A stretch of DNA of 64,000 nucleotides from an uncultured Erythrobacter sp. (lineage in GTDB: Bacteria > Pseudomonadota > Alphaproteobacteria > Sphingomonadales > Sphingomonadaceae). Below are positions 45,005 through 53,073 of this stretch, piece after piece (positions within the stretch are counted from its first letter, which is position 1; each line of letters starts with the position of its first letter). The notes beneath the pieces were generated by a model. That model worked only from the letters and a program-made list of their open reading frames with translations. It was not told the DNA's origin and did not search any database. The stretch covers positions 310,001 to 374,000 of the forward strand of contig NZ_CANLMB010000001.1 in assembly GCF_947492365.1 (NCBI RefSeq), in the 5' to 3' direction. The position numbers and the translations under genes are program-made.

Positions 45005-46048
45005 ATGGGCACGAGCCTCTTGCCCACTAGCGTTGCTCGCATTAACGCCGCGCTTGAAATGAACGCTCCTGCATCAGAAAACTTCACCGGCGACAGCGCC
45101 ATCCCGTCCAAGCCCGACGCGACCATCGACGTGCGCGACACATTCGGCATTGATGTCGACTGGCAGGTTCCGGCCTTCAGCGCGAATGACGAACATGTGC
45201 CCGAGCTCGATGAAAGCTATGTGTTCGATCCGGACACGACGCTCGCGATCCTTGCCGGTTTTGCGCATAATCGCCGAGTAATGATCCAGGGCTATCACGG
45301 CACCGGCAAGTCCACCCATATCGAACAAGTCGCAGCCCGCCTGAACTGGCCGAGCATCCGCGTAAACCTCGACGCGCATATCAGCCGGATCGATCTGATC
45401 GGGCGCGATGCGATTGTGCTCAAGGACGGTCTTCAGGTTACTGAGTTCAAGGAAGGCATCCTTCCCTGGGCATTGCAGCACCCGGTCGCGCTGACCTTTG
45501 ACGAATATGATGCGGGCCGTCCCGATGTCATGTTCGTGATCCAGCGTGTGCTCGAATTTGATGGCCGCCTGACCCTGCTCGACCAGAACCGGGTCATCAC
45601 GCCGAATCCCTACTTCCGTCTGTTTGCCACCACCAACACGGTCGGCCTTGGCGATACGAGCGGGCTGTATCATGGCACGCAGGCGATCAATCAGGCGCAG
45701 ATGGACCGTTGGAATATTGTGTGCGCGCTCAATTATCTACCTGCCGAAATCGAACAGCAGATCGTTAAATCGAAGACACCCGAAACCAATGACGCGGTGA
45801 TTGCCGACATGGTCAAGGTCGCCGAACTGACCCGCCAAGGCTTTATGAACGGTGACATCTCAACTGTGATGAGCCCGCGCACGGTCATCACCTGGGCGCA
45901 AAATGCAGCGATCTTCAACTCGATCGGATTCTCCTTCCGCCTGTCATTCCTCAACAAATGCGATGAGGCCGAACGGACATTGGTGAGCGAATATTACCAG
46001 CGCGTCTTCAACGAAGATCTGCCTGAGGGCGCGGCAAAGGGTAGCTGA
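45005..46048 (+). CDS. cobS: Cobaltochelatase CobS-type AAA+ ATPase
   Basis: 347 residues, or 329 from the ATG at 45059 ([12 protein letters not shown]), which is closer to the known family opening. Walker A is GYHGTGKST and Walker [35 protein letters not shown] and [12 protein letters not shown] are strongly conserved. In aerobic cobalamin synthesis CobS and CobT form the chaperone-like motor for CobN. In this window neither cobT nor cobN is near: a PBP gene follows instead. The function may be with a distant CobT or in another process. Confidence 0.93.
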   Translation: MGTSLLPTSVARINAALEMNAPASENFTGDSAIPSKPDATIDVRDTFGIDVDWQVPAFSANDEHVPELDESYVFDPDTTLAILAGFAHNRRVMIQGYHGTGKSTHIEQVAARLNWPSIRVNLDAHISRIDLIGRDAIVLKDGLQVTEFKEGILPWALQHPVALTFDEYDAGRPDVMFVIQRVLEFDGRLTLLDQNRVITPNPYFRLFATTNTVGLGDTSGLYHGTQAINQAQMDRWNIVCALNYLPAEIEQQIVKSKTPETNDAVIADMVKVAELTRQGFMNGDISTVMSPRTVITWAQNAAIFNSIGFSFRLSFLNKCDEAERTLVSEYYQRVFNEDLPEGAAKGS

Positions 46049-46090
46049 CCGCTTGCACCATACCGTATTAGCCTGCTAACACACTAGGCT

Positions 46091-48232
46091 ATGGGCCTGC
46101 TTGATCGATTCTGGAAGCGCCGCGGTGCGGGTGGAGCGCAAAGCGGCGAGAGCGGGTTTTACGCGCTCTATGAATCGCAGCGACCGCTCGATCACGATGA
46201 CGAGCCCTTGCGCTTTCGTACTGCGGGTTCGCCCGATTACGATTCCTGGGATTCCCGGCTGGGCACGCTCGATCATTCGGTGGAGCGCGAAGAACGGCGG
46301 CGACTGCCATTCTGGCGCCTCGGTTTTTGGCAGGGGCGGCGAAAGCGTTGGTGGGCGGTGCGCATTGTGGCGGCAATGCTGGCACTTTTCCTCATCCTCT
46401 TTGCTTGGCTCGCGATCACTGCGCCCTTGTCCAAGAGCCTTGAGCCAATTGCGCCCCCGCAAGTCACTTTGCTGGCGAGCGACGGGACACCGATTGCGCG
46501 GCGCGGGGCGATGGTGGGTGAGCCGGTCGAGATCGAGAACCTGCCGCCCCATGTTGTTCAAGCCTTCCTCGCCATCGAAGATCGCCGGTTCTATTCGCAT
46601 TGGGGTGTCGATCCACGCGGTATCGCGCGGGCGGTGTGGACTGGCACCGGCGGCGGATCGACCATTACCCAGCAGCTCGCCAAGTTCACTTTCCTTACCC
46701 CCGAACAGACCCTGACGCGTAAGGCGCGCGAGGCGCTGATCGCTTTCTGGCTGGAAGGGTGGCTGACCAAGGACGAGATCCTCGAACGCTATCTGTCCAA
46801 CGCCTATTTCGGCGACAATCAGTATGGGCTGCGCGCAGCGAGCTTGCACTACTTCTATCGCCAGCCTGAAAATCTGCTGCCCCAGCAGGCGGCGATGCTT
46901 GCGGGGCTCCTTCAGGCGCCTTCACGTTATGCGCCAACCGAGCATTATGACCGGGCCAAGGCGAGGATGGACCTCGTTGTCGGAGCGATGGTCGATGTCG
47001 GCTATCTGACGCAGGCAGAGGCCGATGCTCTGCCTGATCCGGTGCTTGACGTGCGCACAAGCAATGATCTGCCCACCGGCACATATTTCGCCGATTGGGC
47101 GCTTCCGATCGCTCGCGAAGGGCTGGAGACGGGCTATGCGAGCCAGGTGCTTACCACGACGCTCGATTCGCAGCTGCAGGCGCTGGCGAGCAGGGTGACG
47201 AGCCGGGCTGCACTGGGCGATGCGCAAGTCGCGCTGGTAGCGATGCGTCCCAGCGGAGAGGTGGTCGCCATGGTGGGCGGGCGCAATTATGCCGAATCTC
47301 CCTTCAACCGCGCGACTCAGGCGCGCAGACAGCCGGGCTCTACTTTCAAATTGTTCGTGTATCTCGCCGCGCTCGAAGCGGGTTGGGACCCCGAAGACAC
47401 GATCGACAACACCGCGATCGAAGCAGGCTCTTATCGCCCCAAGAATTCGCGCGAGCGTTACTCTGAGTCCATTACGCTGGAGGACGCCTTTGCCTCTTCC
47501 AGCAATGTCGCGGCGGTGCGGCTGTTCAACGAGATTGGCAGCGAGCGGGTGATCCGCACCGCGCGATCATTGGGTGTCACCTCTGATCTGCCCGAGGGCG
47601 ATCCCAGCCTTGCGCTTGGCACTTCGACCATGACCTTGCTCGAACTGACATCGGCCTATGCCGGTGTCGCTGCGAACCAATATCCGGTGCGTCCCTATGC
47701 TTTTGCGCAAGAGGAGCAGGGTTGGTGGGAATGGCTCACTTCGCCAGTCGACAGCGCTTCGGCGCGGACGCATGAGGATATCGAACGAATGCTGCGCGCG
47801 GCGATCAATCGCGGGACGGGCAGGGCGGCCGAACTGCCGATTGCCAATTACGGCAAGACCGGCACGACGCAGAATTTTCGCGATGCTTTGTTTGTGGGTT
47901 ATGCTGGCGATCTGGTGGTTGGTGTGTGGGTCGGCAATGACGACAACTCGCCGCTCAATGGTGTTTCGGGCGGGGGGCTTCCGGCGCGTATCTGGAAAGA
48001 CTTCATGCGCTCCGCCCTATCGCTTCCCCCGCCGCGTCCGCGTGCTTCGCCTGACCCCGAAGGGCCGGTGCAGCCCTTCGATATCGAGGAAGGCGAAGAG
48101 ATTCCCTTGGGCGAAGACGGCACCTCTCTGCGCTTCGAAGAGGACGGGATCGTCCTTTCGCAAGACGGCGTGCCGGTAGAATTCAGACTCGATGAAGACG
48201 GGTTGAGGGTCGAGCCAGTAGAGCCGGATTAG
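46091..48232 (+). CDS. Bifunctional class A penicillin-binding protein (1A/PbpC type)
   Basis: 713 residues: cytoplasmic basic region, one membrane helix at about 95-115, a glycosyltransferase-51 domain (AIEDRRFYSHWGVD, then GGGSTITQQLAKF) and a transpeptidase domain with SxxK (QPGSTFKLF), SxN (SSNVAA) and KTG (YGKTGTTQNF). The C-terminus is acidic and repetitive. It polymerises and crosslinks peptidoglycan in the periplasm. TAGCCT-N11-AGGCTA (46069-46091) ends in the first base of the start codon and may fold over the initiation region. Confidence 0.94.
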   Translation: MGLLDRFWKRRGAGGAQSGESGFYALYESQRPLDHDDEPLRFRTAGSPDYDSWDSRLGTLDHSVEREERRRLPFWRLGFWQGRRKRWWAVRIVAAMLALFLILFAWLAITAPLSKSLEPIAPPQVTLLASDGTPIARRGAMVGEPVEIENLPPHVVQAFLAIEDRRFYSHWGVDPRGIARAVWTGTGGGSTITQQLAKFTFLTPEQTLTRKAREALIAFWLEGWLTKDEILERYLSNAYFGDNQYGLRAASLHYFYRQPENLLPQQAAMLAGLLQAPSRYAPTEHYDRAKARMDLVVGAMVDVGYLTQAEADALPDPVLDVRTSNDLPTGTYFADWALPIAREGLETGYASQVLTTTLDSQLQALASRVTSRAALGDAQVALVAMRPSGEVVAMVGGRNYAESPFNRATQARRQPGSTFKLFVYLAALEAGWDPEDTIDNTAIEAGSYRPKNSRERYSESITLEDAFASSSNVAAVRLFNEIGSERVIRTARSLGVTSDLPEGDPSLALGTSTMTLLELTSAYAGVAANQYPVRPYAFAQEEQGWWEWLTSPVDSASARTHEDIERMLRAAINRGTGRAAELPIANYGKTGTTQNFRDALFVGYAGDLVVGVWVGNDDNSPLNGVSGGGLPARIWKDFMRSALSLPPPRPRASPDPEGPVQPFDIEEGEEIPLGEDGTSLRFEEDGIVLSQDGVPVEFRLDEDGLRVEPVEPD

Positions 48233-48618
48233 GCCATCAGGATATTCATGATCGCCGTTGCAATCGGGCGGCCGCGATCATCCTGCCACGCCTCGACCGT
48301 GATATTGGCATTTCGCCGTCCCAGCCGCGTGACCCGGCCTTTGGCAAAGCTCGGGCGTGACTTGCCGGCGGAGAGATATTGCACCGTGATATTGATCGGC
48401 TTGAACTGGGCTTCGCGGCCTTCCTCGATCAGCCGGGCGCGTAAAGCGGCATAGCCTGCATTTTCGAGCAATCCGGCAGTGGCTCCGCCGTGATAGTGCT
48501 GCGGACGCCCTTCGACATTGGAGCCGAATTCGACTGTCAGGATCGGAGTTCCTTCGTCGATTTCGTGAACTGTGATGCCAAGCGCACGAGCATAGGCGGG
48601 GAGTTCAAATTCACTCAT
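48229..48618 (-). CDS. PaaI-like hotdog thioesterase
   Basis: 129 residues from the ATG at 48616-48618. A single hotdog domain: GRPQHYHGGATAGLLENAGY carries the usual H-G-G near the active-site helix, and PINITVQYLSAGKSRPSFAKG plus NANITVEAWQDD form the sheet. It would hydrolyse a small acyl- or aryl-acyl-CoA. It overlaps the next hotdog gene by eight bases, so two different thioesterase-fold proteins are made from one message and may form a mixed oligomer, which is inference. Its stop overlaps the convergent PBP stop. Confidence 0.88.
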   Translation of the reverse strand: MSEFELPAYARALGITVHEIDEGTPILTVEFGSNVEGRPQHYHGGATAGLLENAGYAALRARLIEEGREAQFKPINITVQYLSAGKSRPSFAKGRVTRLGRRNANITVEAWQDDRGRPIATAIMNILMA

Positions 48619-49120
48619 CGCCCGTTCCCGCTTCGCTTGCTTCGACCACCGATGGCACTTTGCCCTGACGCGGGTCAAAGTTGATCGTCATAAAGACCCC
48701 TGCAACATGCGCCACCGGATCATCGATGTCGCCATCATGGGCGATCCCCCGAACAAAGGCAGCAGATCGCGTGGTGCGATAGCATTCGACGCGGCCTCGC
48801 ACTGCACTGCGTTCGCGTGCGGGGCGCTGGTAGTCGACTCTCAGATCGAGCGTTGCGATCGGGGCAAAGCTGCGGCGCGTCTGCCAGATCGACATTCCGC
48901 TTGCCATGTCCATCAGGCTGACAATCGGGCCTGAGGCAAGCACGGCCCGGTCGGATTCGCCCAGCAGATCCTCCCGCCATGGCAATTCCAACTCGACCCA
49001 ATTTTCGCCTTGGTCGAGAAATTTCAATCCCAGCCAGCCCGTATGCCCGCCGCGGAAAAAGAACTTGCTCGCCTCGCGTGCATCAAAATGCGGCGGTTCT
49101 GTAGGGGTGGTTTTGCTCAT
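48611..49120 (-). CDS. Second hotdog-fold thioesterase
   Basis: 169 residues from the ATG at 49118-49120; an in-frame ATG 27 bases earlier is possible. The hotdog domain has ASGPIVSLMDMASGMSIWQTR around the active-site helix, with aspartate in the helix, and IATLDLRVDYQRPARERSAV in the sheet. It fits PaaI/YbgC-like acyl-CoA thioesterases. It overlaps the downstream hotdog gene, and diverges from the small peptide gene at 49251, with about 130 bases between the starts. Confidence 0.87.
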   Translation of the reverse strand: MSKTTPTEPPHFDAREASKFFFRGGHTGWLGLKFLDQGENWVELELPWREDLLGESDRAVLASGPIVSLMDMASGMSIWQTRRSFAPIATLDLRVDYQRPARERSAVRGRVECYRTTRSAAFVRGIAHDGDIDDPVAHVAGVFMTINFDPRQGKVPSVVEASEAGTGDE

Positions 49121-49234
49121 CGTCAGTAAGTTTGGAGCGAGGGGCATTTCATTACAATCTCTTAATTTCTTGGCGGGCCATTTCTCGCCCAAGTTCCCTC
49201 TCAGCGCCGCAGCAGGATTGGACGGCGCGATAAC

Positions 49235-49240
49235 AGGAGG
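49235..49240 (+). promoter_or_regulatory. Strong ribosome-binding site of the small peptide gene
   Basis: AGGAGG stands ten bases before the ATG at 49251. It is one of the best Shine-Dalgarno matches in the window and supports the short peptide gene as real. Confidence 0.85.
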
Positions 49241-49250
49241 GCACAAAATC

Positions 49251-49421
49251 ATGCCAAAAATCGAACTATCGAGCATTCCAGGATTGGAAACGGCGCAGGC
49301 GCTGTTTGGCGCTGTGAGCGAACGGGTCCAGGCGGCGACCTATGACGATTCAATCGTCGCGGTCATGGTCTATATCTATGACACCTCGCCTCCGCCCCCG
49401 CCTCCGCCGGGCATCTTTTAA
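49251..49421 (+). CDS. 56-residue peptide with polyproline C-terminus, candidate RiPP precursor
   Basis: I do not recognise this gene. It encodes 56 residues, starting at an ATG with AGGAGG ten bases upstream. Residues 1-30 look like a leader: an amphipathic helical stretch (PGLETAQALFGAVSERVQ). Residues 31-49 are YDDSIVAVMVYIYDTSP..., and the end is seven prolines followed by GIF. The codons for the proline run (CCT CCG CCC CCG CCT CCG CCG) are mixed, so it is not a simple DNA slippage tract. Two genes of unknown function follow in the same direction. The leader/core form plus the neighbours suggest a modified peptide, but no transporter or protease is present. Alternatives are a small structural or signalling peptide. 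Confidence 0.7.
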   Translation: MPKIELSSIPGLETAQALFGAVSERVQAATYDDSIVAVMVYIYDTSPPPPPPPGIF

Positions 49422-49461
49422 GGGATAGCGGCTGATGCTTTTAAGGGATAGCGGCTGATGC
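49416..49461 (+). repeat. Perfect 23-bp tandem duplication at a gene junction
   Basis: The 23-base word TTTTAAGGGATAGCGGCTGA plus TGC occurs twice head-to-tail at 49416-49438 and 49439-49461. The first copy includes the peptide's TAA stop (49419-49421). Each copy carries AAGGGA and an ATG. The ATG of copy 1 opens a 7-codon ORF (49435-49458, MLLRDSG) that ends TGA, sharing its last base with the ATG of the next gene. Confidence 0.95.
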
Positions 49462-50417
49462 ATGTGCATCCGGCTGTGGCGGCGCTGCGACTGGACCCCG
49501 GTTCGCAGCGCCGCTCCCGCGCGCGGATGGAGGCGGCCAAGTGCGACTGGCTTGCTTCCGAGAGCGAGGTGGCTGCGGCGTTGAGCGCTTATGATGGGGG
49601 CGGGGCGCTAGTCGGCTATCCGGCTCTGGCGGTGCTGATGGGAGAGGTGGATGCAGCGCGCGAATTCGTTGACGGATTTGTCCGCCGTTTCATTGCCGCA
49701 CAGCGCGAGGCGACGCTTGGCGAAGTGCCTTTGCGCCACAGTTCGAGCGCCGGATTTGCGCGGCTGCAACTGATGCAAAGCGGCACAGCGGTGCTGTCGC
49801 TTTGCGTTTACGAGCCAGTGGCAGAACCCAAAGCGGCGCAAACCGCACGTTTTGTCGATTGCGAACTTCAAGAGATGGTCATCGCTGGGTCAGGGCGTGG
49901 GCGGGTTCATCGCCTCGAACTTGGCGATAAAGCGCCAGCCAGGATTTCAACCTTTGAGCGGCAATGGCGGGCAGGCGATCACATAGTCCAGCAGCCGCTT
50001 AACGAGGCTCGCGAATTTGTGGATGTCGGCCAAAGCCTGCTGGTCCTGCAACTCAGCCGCACGCCAAAGAGCCCAAGGCCTTCGCGCGAATACCGGCTCG
50101 ATAACGGCGCGCTGATGCAGCAGATTAGCGGCGATAAACGTGCCAGCGAGCAGTTGATGGCGCTGAGCGTTCTGGGTGCGCTCGAACATTGCGAGGCGCT
50201 GGGTGAAATGGACAGCTTCGCCCGCGACCCGGCCAATGATCGCGATGCTAGGTGGGAGGCCTTGCGCCAAACGCTTGCGCTGGACACCGGACGGGGGATG
50301 GAACTGCTTGCCAGCTTCGGCCCCGGTGATCCATTGGCGCACGCCGCAGCGGAATTGCGGGCGCAGCTGATCGCCAGCCATCCCGCGCTTCAAGACATTG
50401 TTCCGGAGAACCAGTGA
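49458..50417 (+). CDS. Unrecognised 319-residue protein, putative partner of the small peptide
   Basis: I do not recognise a family. 319 residues with no signal peptide or membrane helix. The N-terminal 80 residues are helical, 100-215 are beta-rich (GTAVLSLCVYEP, RGRVHRLELGD, GQSLLVLQLS), and 225-305 are helical in a HEAT-like way (DRDARWEALRQTLALDTGRGM). The order helical/beta/helical parallels the next protein, but where that one has PHDHN this one reads DCELQ, without histidines. It could be a non-catalytic or substrate-binding paralogue; that is inference. The stop overlaps the next start (TGATG). The 23-bp duplication lies over its initiation region. Confidence 0.75.
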   Translation: MHVHPAVAALRLDPGSQRRSRARMEAAKCDWLASESEVAAALSAYDGGGALVGYPALAVLMGEVDAAREFVDGFVRRFIAAQREATLGEVPLRHSSSAGFARLQLMQSGTAVLSLCVYEPVAEPKAAQTARFVDCELQEMVIAGSGRGRVHRLELGDKAPARISTFERQWRAGDHIVQQPLNEAREFVDVGQSLLVLQLSRTPKSPRPSREYRLDNGALMQQISGDKRASEQLMALSVLGALEHCEALGEMDSFARDPANDRDARWEALRQTLALDTGRGMELLASFGPGDPLAHAAAELRAQLIASHPALQDIVPENQ

Positions 50418-51316
50418 TGCCTCAGCTCATCGACAATCCGTGCGATCAAAACTGCTCACTTCCCGAAGCGATCGAGGCGTTGGCGCAGTTCGATTTCGAC
50501 CCTCGCGATGAGGCCACGACGCGCGAAGCCGCGGACTGGCTGCGCAAGCTCGCCAATAACCGTGAATTCCTCGGGCGAGTGTTGCTTGACCGGTTGGCTG
50601 GGCGGACCGAGACAATGGTTGAAAGCGGCTATGGCCCGCAAGCAATCGTGCTCAGCCCCTTGCGCGGCAATATGTTTCTGCGTGCCAATATCTGGCCTGC
50701 AGAACACGATCTGTGTTTCAGGAACAGCGGGGCGAAGACCTTCGTCTATGGCGTCCCCCACGATCACAATTTTGCATTCCTGACCTGCGGCTATCTCGGC
50801 CCGGGTTATGAAAGCGATTACTTCGAATATGATTACGAGGGCGTAACTGGCTATTCGGGAGAACTGGCTGATTTGCGCTTTGTCGAACGCAGCGCGCTGC
50901 ATGAAGGCAGGCTGATGCTCTACCGCGCGCACCGCGATGTGCATTCGCAATTGCCGCCCAAGGCTTTGTCGATCTCGCTCAACATTATGCATGTCGATCC
51001 GGCACAGGCGTGGTTCGACCAATATGGCTTTGAGCTGGAGAGCAAGCGGGTCACCCGCGTGCTGAGCCCCAATGCGAACGAAGTGTTCCTGCGCGCGGCG
51101 GTTGCTGGCGGATCGGACGAGGCGGAAGAATTCGCGCATTGGGTCGGCAATTCGCATCCTAGCGAGCGGCTGAGACTGGCGAGCTTCGAAGCGCGAGCGG
51201 GACGGCAGACGGATCAGACGGCGCGCGAAGACATCTGGCGCGAAGGCGAGCTTAGCGGAAGCCGTATGGTGGCAGCGGTTGCTCGCGAGAGGCGGGCGGC
51301 GTTAGCCAAACTCTAG
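50417..51316 (+). CDS. Unrecognised cupin-like 299-residue protein with HxH...H motif
   Basis: 299 residues from the ATG at 50417, sharing a base with the preceding stop; a GTG one codon earlier is less likely. A beta-rich core holds VPHDHNFAFLTCGYLGPGYE (H115, H117) and LMLYRAHRDVHSQLPPKALS (H172, H176), a layout reminiscent of the metal-binding motifs of cupins or Fe(II) oxygenases. The C-terminal 80 residues are helical and charged. I cannot name a family. If it is a metal enzyme, the peptide encoded two genes upstream is the obvious candidate substrate. A 35-codon gene overlaps its 3' end on the other strand. Confidence 0.8.
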   Translation: MPQLIDNPCDQNCSLPEAIEALAQFDFDPRDEATTREAADWLRKLANNREFLGRVLLDRLAGRTETMVESGYGPQAIVLSPLRGNMFLRANIWPAEHDLCFRNSGAKTFVYGVPHDHNFAFLTCGYLGPGYESDYFEYDYEGVTGYSGELADLRFVERSALHEGRLMLYRAHRDVHSQLPPKALSISLNIMHVDPAQAWFDQYGFELESKRVTRVLSPNANEVFLRAAVAGGSDEAEEFAHWVGNSHPSERLRLASFEARAGRQTDQTAREDIWREGELSGSRMVAAVARERRAALAKL

Positions 51317-51409
51317 ATAAAGAATTGTGCCAGCTACAATAACGACCAGAATCACAAGGCATCCGAGTTGAGCCTTGCGTGGTAGCAATTCGAAGAAGTC
51401 GAACTCCAT
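51302..51409 (-). CDS. 35-residue single-span membrane peptide
   Basis: The reverse strand encodes MEFDFFELLPRKAQLG, then a hydrophobic span CLVILVVIVAGTILYL, then EFG and a TAA stop. GGAG stands nine bases before the ATG (51407-51409). The layout (short acidic/aromatic N-terminus, KxxxG, one helix of about 17-18 residues) is that of bacterial small membrane proteins. It follows ruvX by 12 bases on the same strand and is probably the last gene of the pyrE-...-ruvX run. Its end overlaps the end of the cupin-like gene by 15 bases. Function unknown. Confidence 0.6.
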   Translation of the reverse strand: MEFDFFELLPRKAQLGCLVILVVIVAGTILYLEFG

Positions 51410-51421
51410 CGCTTTGGTCTC

Positions 51422-51841
51422 CTAGATCACTCCGCCCGCCAGCCGGTCAACCGCACCTTGCAGGATGACGGCTGCAGCGTGGCTGTCGATGCTCGTCGCG
51501 CGTTTGGCACGGCTCATATCCTGCCCGATCATCGCCGCCTCGGCGCTCTGGGTGGACCAGCGTTCGTCCCACAGCAGGAGGGGCAGGCCGAAAGCTTTGT
51601 CAGCATTGCGGGCAAAGGCGCGGCTGGCCTGCGCGCGCGGCCCCTCGGAGCCGTCCATGTTGCGCGGAAGGCCGAGGACGAGGCCCTTGACCTCGCGGGC
51701 TGCAATCAACTCTTTGAGCGTGTCCCTGTCCCGCCCCCATTTGCCGCGCTGGATCGTCTTGCCATTGGTGGCAAAGCGCCAGCCCGCATCGCAAATCGCG
51801 GTGCCAATAGTCTTGGTGCCAAGGTCCAGCCCAAGAAGCAC
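51422..51841 (-). CDS. ruvX: Putative pre-16S rRNA nuclease / Holliday junction resolvase homologue (YqgF)
   Basis: LLGLDLGTKTIGTAICDAGW, VKGLVLGLPRNMDGSEGPR and LLLWDERWSTQSAE are YqgF/RuvX signatures, with active-site acids in GLDLG and WDERW. The family processes the 5' end of 16S rRNA. The GTG start at 51841 gives 139 residues. In frame upstream is ITEFAPDFAEALPDGG, which looks like the normal N-terminus of sphingomonad homologues, reaching a CTG at 51892 that overlaps the DUF3089 stop as CTGA. The true start may therefore be CTG (156 residues). The gene is in a long same-strand run. Confidence 0.92.
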   Translation of the reverse strand: MLLGLDLGTKTIGTAICDAGWRFATNGKTIQRGKWGRDRDTLKELIAAREVKGLVLGLPRNMDGSEGPRAQASRAFARNADKAFGLPLLLWDERWSTQSAEAAMIGQDMSRAKRATSIDSHAAAVILQGAVDRLAGGVI

Positions 51842-51888
51842 GCCGCCATCGGGCAGTGCCTCGGCAAAATCGGGTGCGAACTCGGTAA

Positions 51889-53055
51889 TCAGTTTGCCGG
51901 TTCCGCTTCTGGAGACCCCGCGAGTGCTCTCACCCGCCGCGCAACATCGGCCTTGGTGTTGGCCCAGAAAAGCGGGATGTCATAGACGTGGTAATTGTTG
52001 CCCGGCAGCACGTAGGAGCCAAGTTCGGGCGGGTCGCCGATCAGCAGCAAACCGCGATCATCACAGCGCGCCGGGACGGCATTCGGAACAAGCTCTCCGG
52101 TGGACATCGTATCGTCAGGGACAAGCGTGCCGATATTGGCGCTCGATGCCGCTTCGCCGCCAAATGTTCCGGTGAGCGGATTGGTGCAAAGGATGGTGCT
52201 GTCGCCGCGGGGCTGCCCGTCAAAGCCGATCGAGGCGGCATAGGTTTCAATCACCTTTGACGGATCGGCAGGCTCGGCGAAGCTCGACCAAGAAATGATG
52301 CAACCGGTTTGCGCGGGCGTGGCGCAGGCGGCAAGGCCAAGCGCGGGCAGGTCGTGCTCAACAGAGATTGGCCAGCCGATGGCGTAGGCTGCAACCAGTC
52401 GGTCTGCGAGCGGCGTGCCGTTCACTTCCTCGCGCAGCAGCCGCAGCAGATGGAGCGAGCCCTGGCTGTGCCCGACCAGAACCACCGGAATATCCTCGTC
52501 AATCGAGCTGAGGAAATAGCGGAAGGATTCAAGCACATCGCCATAGGCGGCATCAATAGCCTGCTGGCCCTCGGGCGCGTCGGTCAGGAAGGAGCCCATC
52601 GTCGCCTGGCGGTAACGCGGCGCCCAGATTTCGCTTGCTGCATTGAACGGGCTGGCCATTCCGCGAACATAGATGCGCGCGATGTTCTCTGCATCTTCAT
52701 CGCCAATCGGCGCGTTCCAATTGTCACGGCTGAGATAGCTGGTGGGGTGGATGAAGAAGACCGCGAAATCGGGCAGCTCGCCTTGGCCGCCGAACTCAGC
52801 ACCTTGCGGATCGACCGGTTCGCCCGCCAGCGCAGGTTGCCAGCGCGCCGGATCGTTCACACCGATGCCCGGACGCGAATACCAAAGAGCGGGATCCTGA
52901 TAGGCGTTTTCCTCAAGCGCTTCAGTCGGCGTGAACTCGCTTGACGGAACCAGCGCGAATGCGGCCAGCTCGTCCTGAAACATCTCGTAACTGATCCGCC
53001 CGATCAGGAAGAGGATGATGCAGATCGCGATGAAATAGAGGAATTTCTTGGCCAT
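51889..53055 (-). CDS. DUF3089 alpha/beta hydrolase with N-terminal membrane anchor
   Basis: 388 residues. Residues about 4-22 form one membrane helix (FLYFIAICIILFLIG). DUF3089 features follow: DFAVFFIHPTSYLSRDNWNAP, APRYRQATMGSFL and the serine nucleophile elbow VVLVGHSQGSLHLLRLL. It is probably an esterase or lysophospholipase-like enzyme facing the periplasm. It lies between lepB (18 bases upstream) and ruvX (overlapping or nearly so) on the same strand; I know no functional reason for this pairing. Confidence 0.87.
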   Translation of the reverse strand: MAKKFLYFIAICIILFLIGRISYEMFQDELAAFALVPSSEFTPTEALEENAYQDPALWYSRPGIGVNDPARWQPALAGEPVDPQGAEFGGQGELPDFAVFFIHPTSYLSRDNWNAPIGDEDAENIARIYVRGMASPFNAASEIWAPRYRQATMGSFLTDAPEGQQAIDAAYGDVLESFRYFLSSIDEDIPVVLVGHSQGSLHLLRLLREEVNGTPLADRLVAAYAIGWPISVEHDLPALGLAACATPAQTGCIISWSSFAEPADPSKVIETYAASIGFDGQPRGDSTILCTNPLTGTFGGEAASSANIGTLVPDDTMSTGELVPNAVPARCDDRGLLLIGDPPELGSYVLPGNNYHVYDIPLFWANTKADVARRVRALAGSPEAEPAN

Positions 53056-53073
53056 AGGTGAGAGCTTTCTAGC

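Noticed and set aside
48906-49250. An N-terminal extension of the small peptide gene to 171 codons
   Set aside because: It overlaps the second hotdog gene in antisense. The AGGAGG and ATG at 49251 mark a clear independent start.
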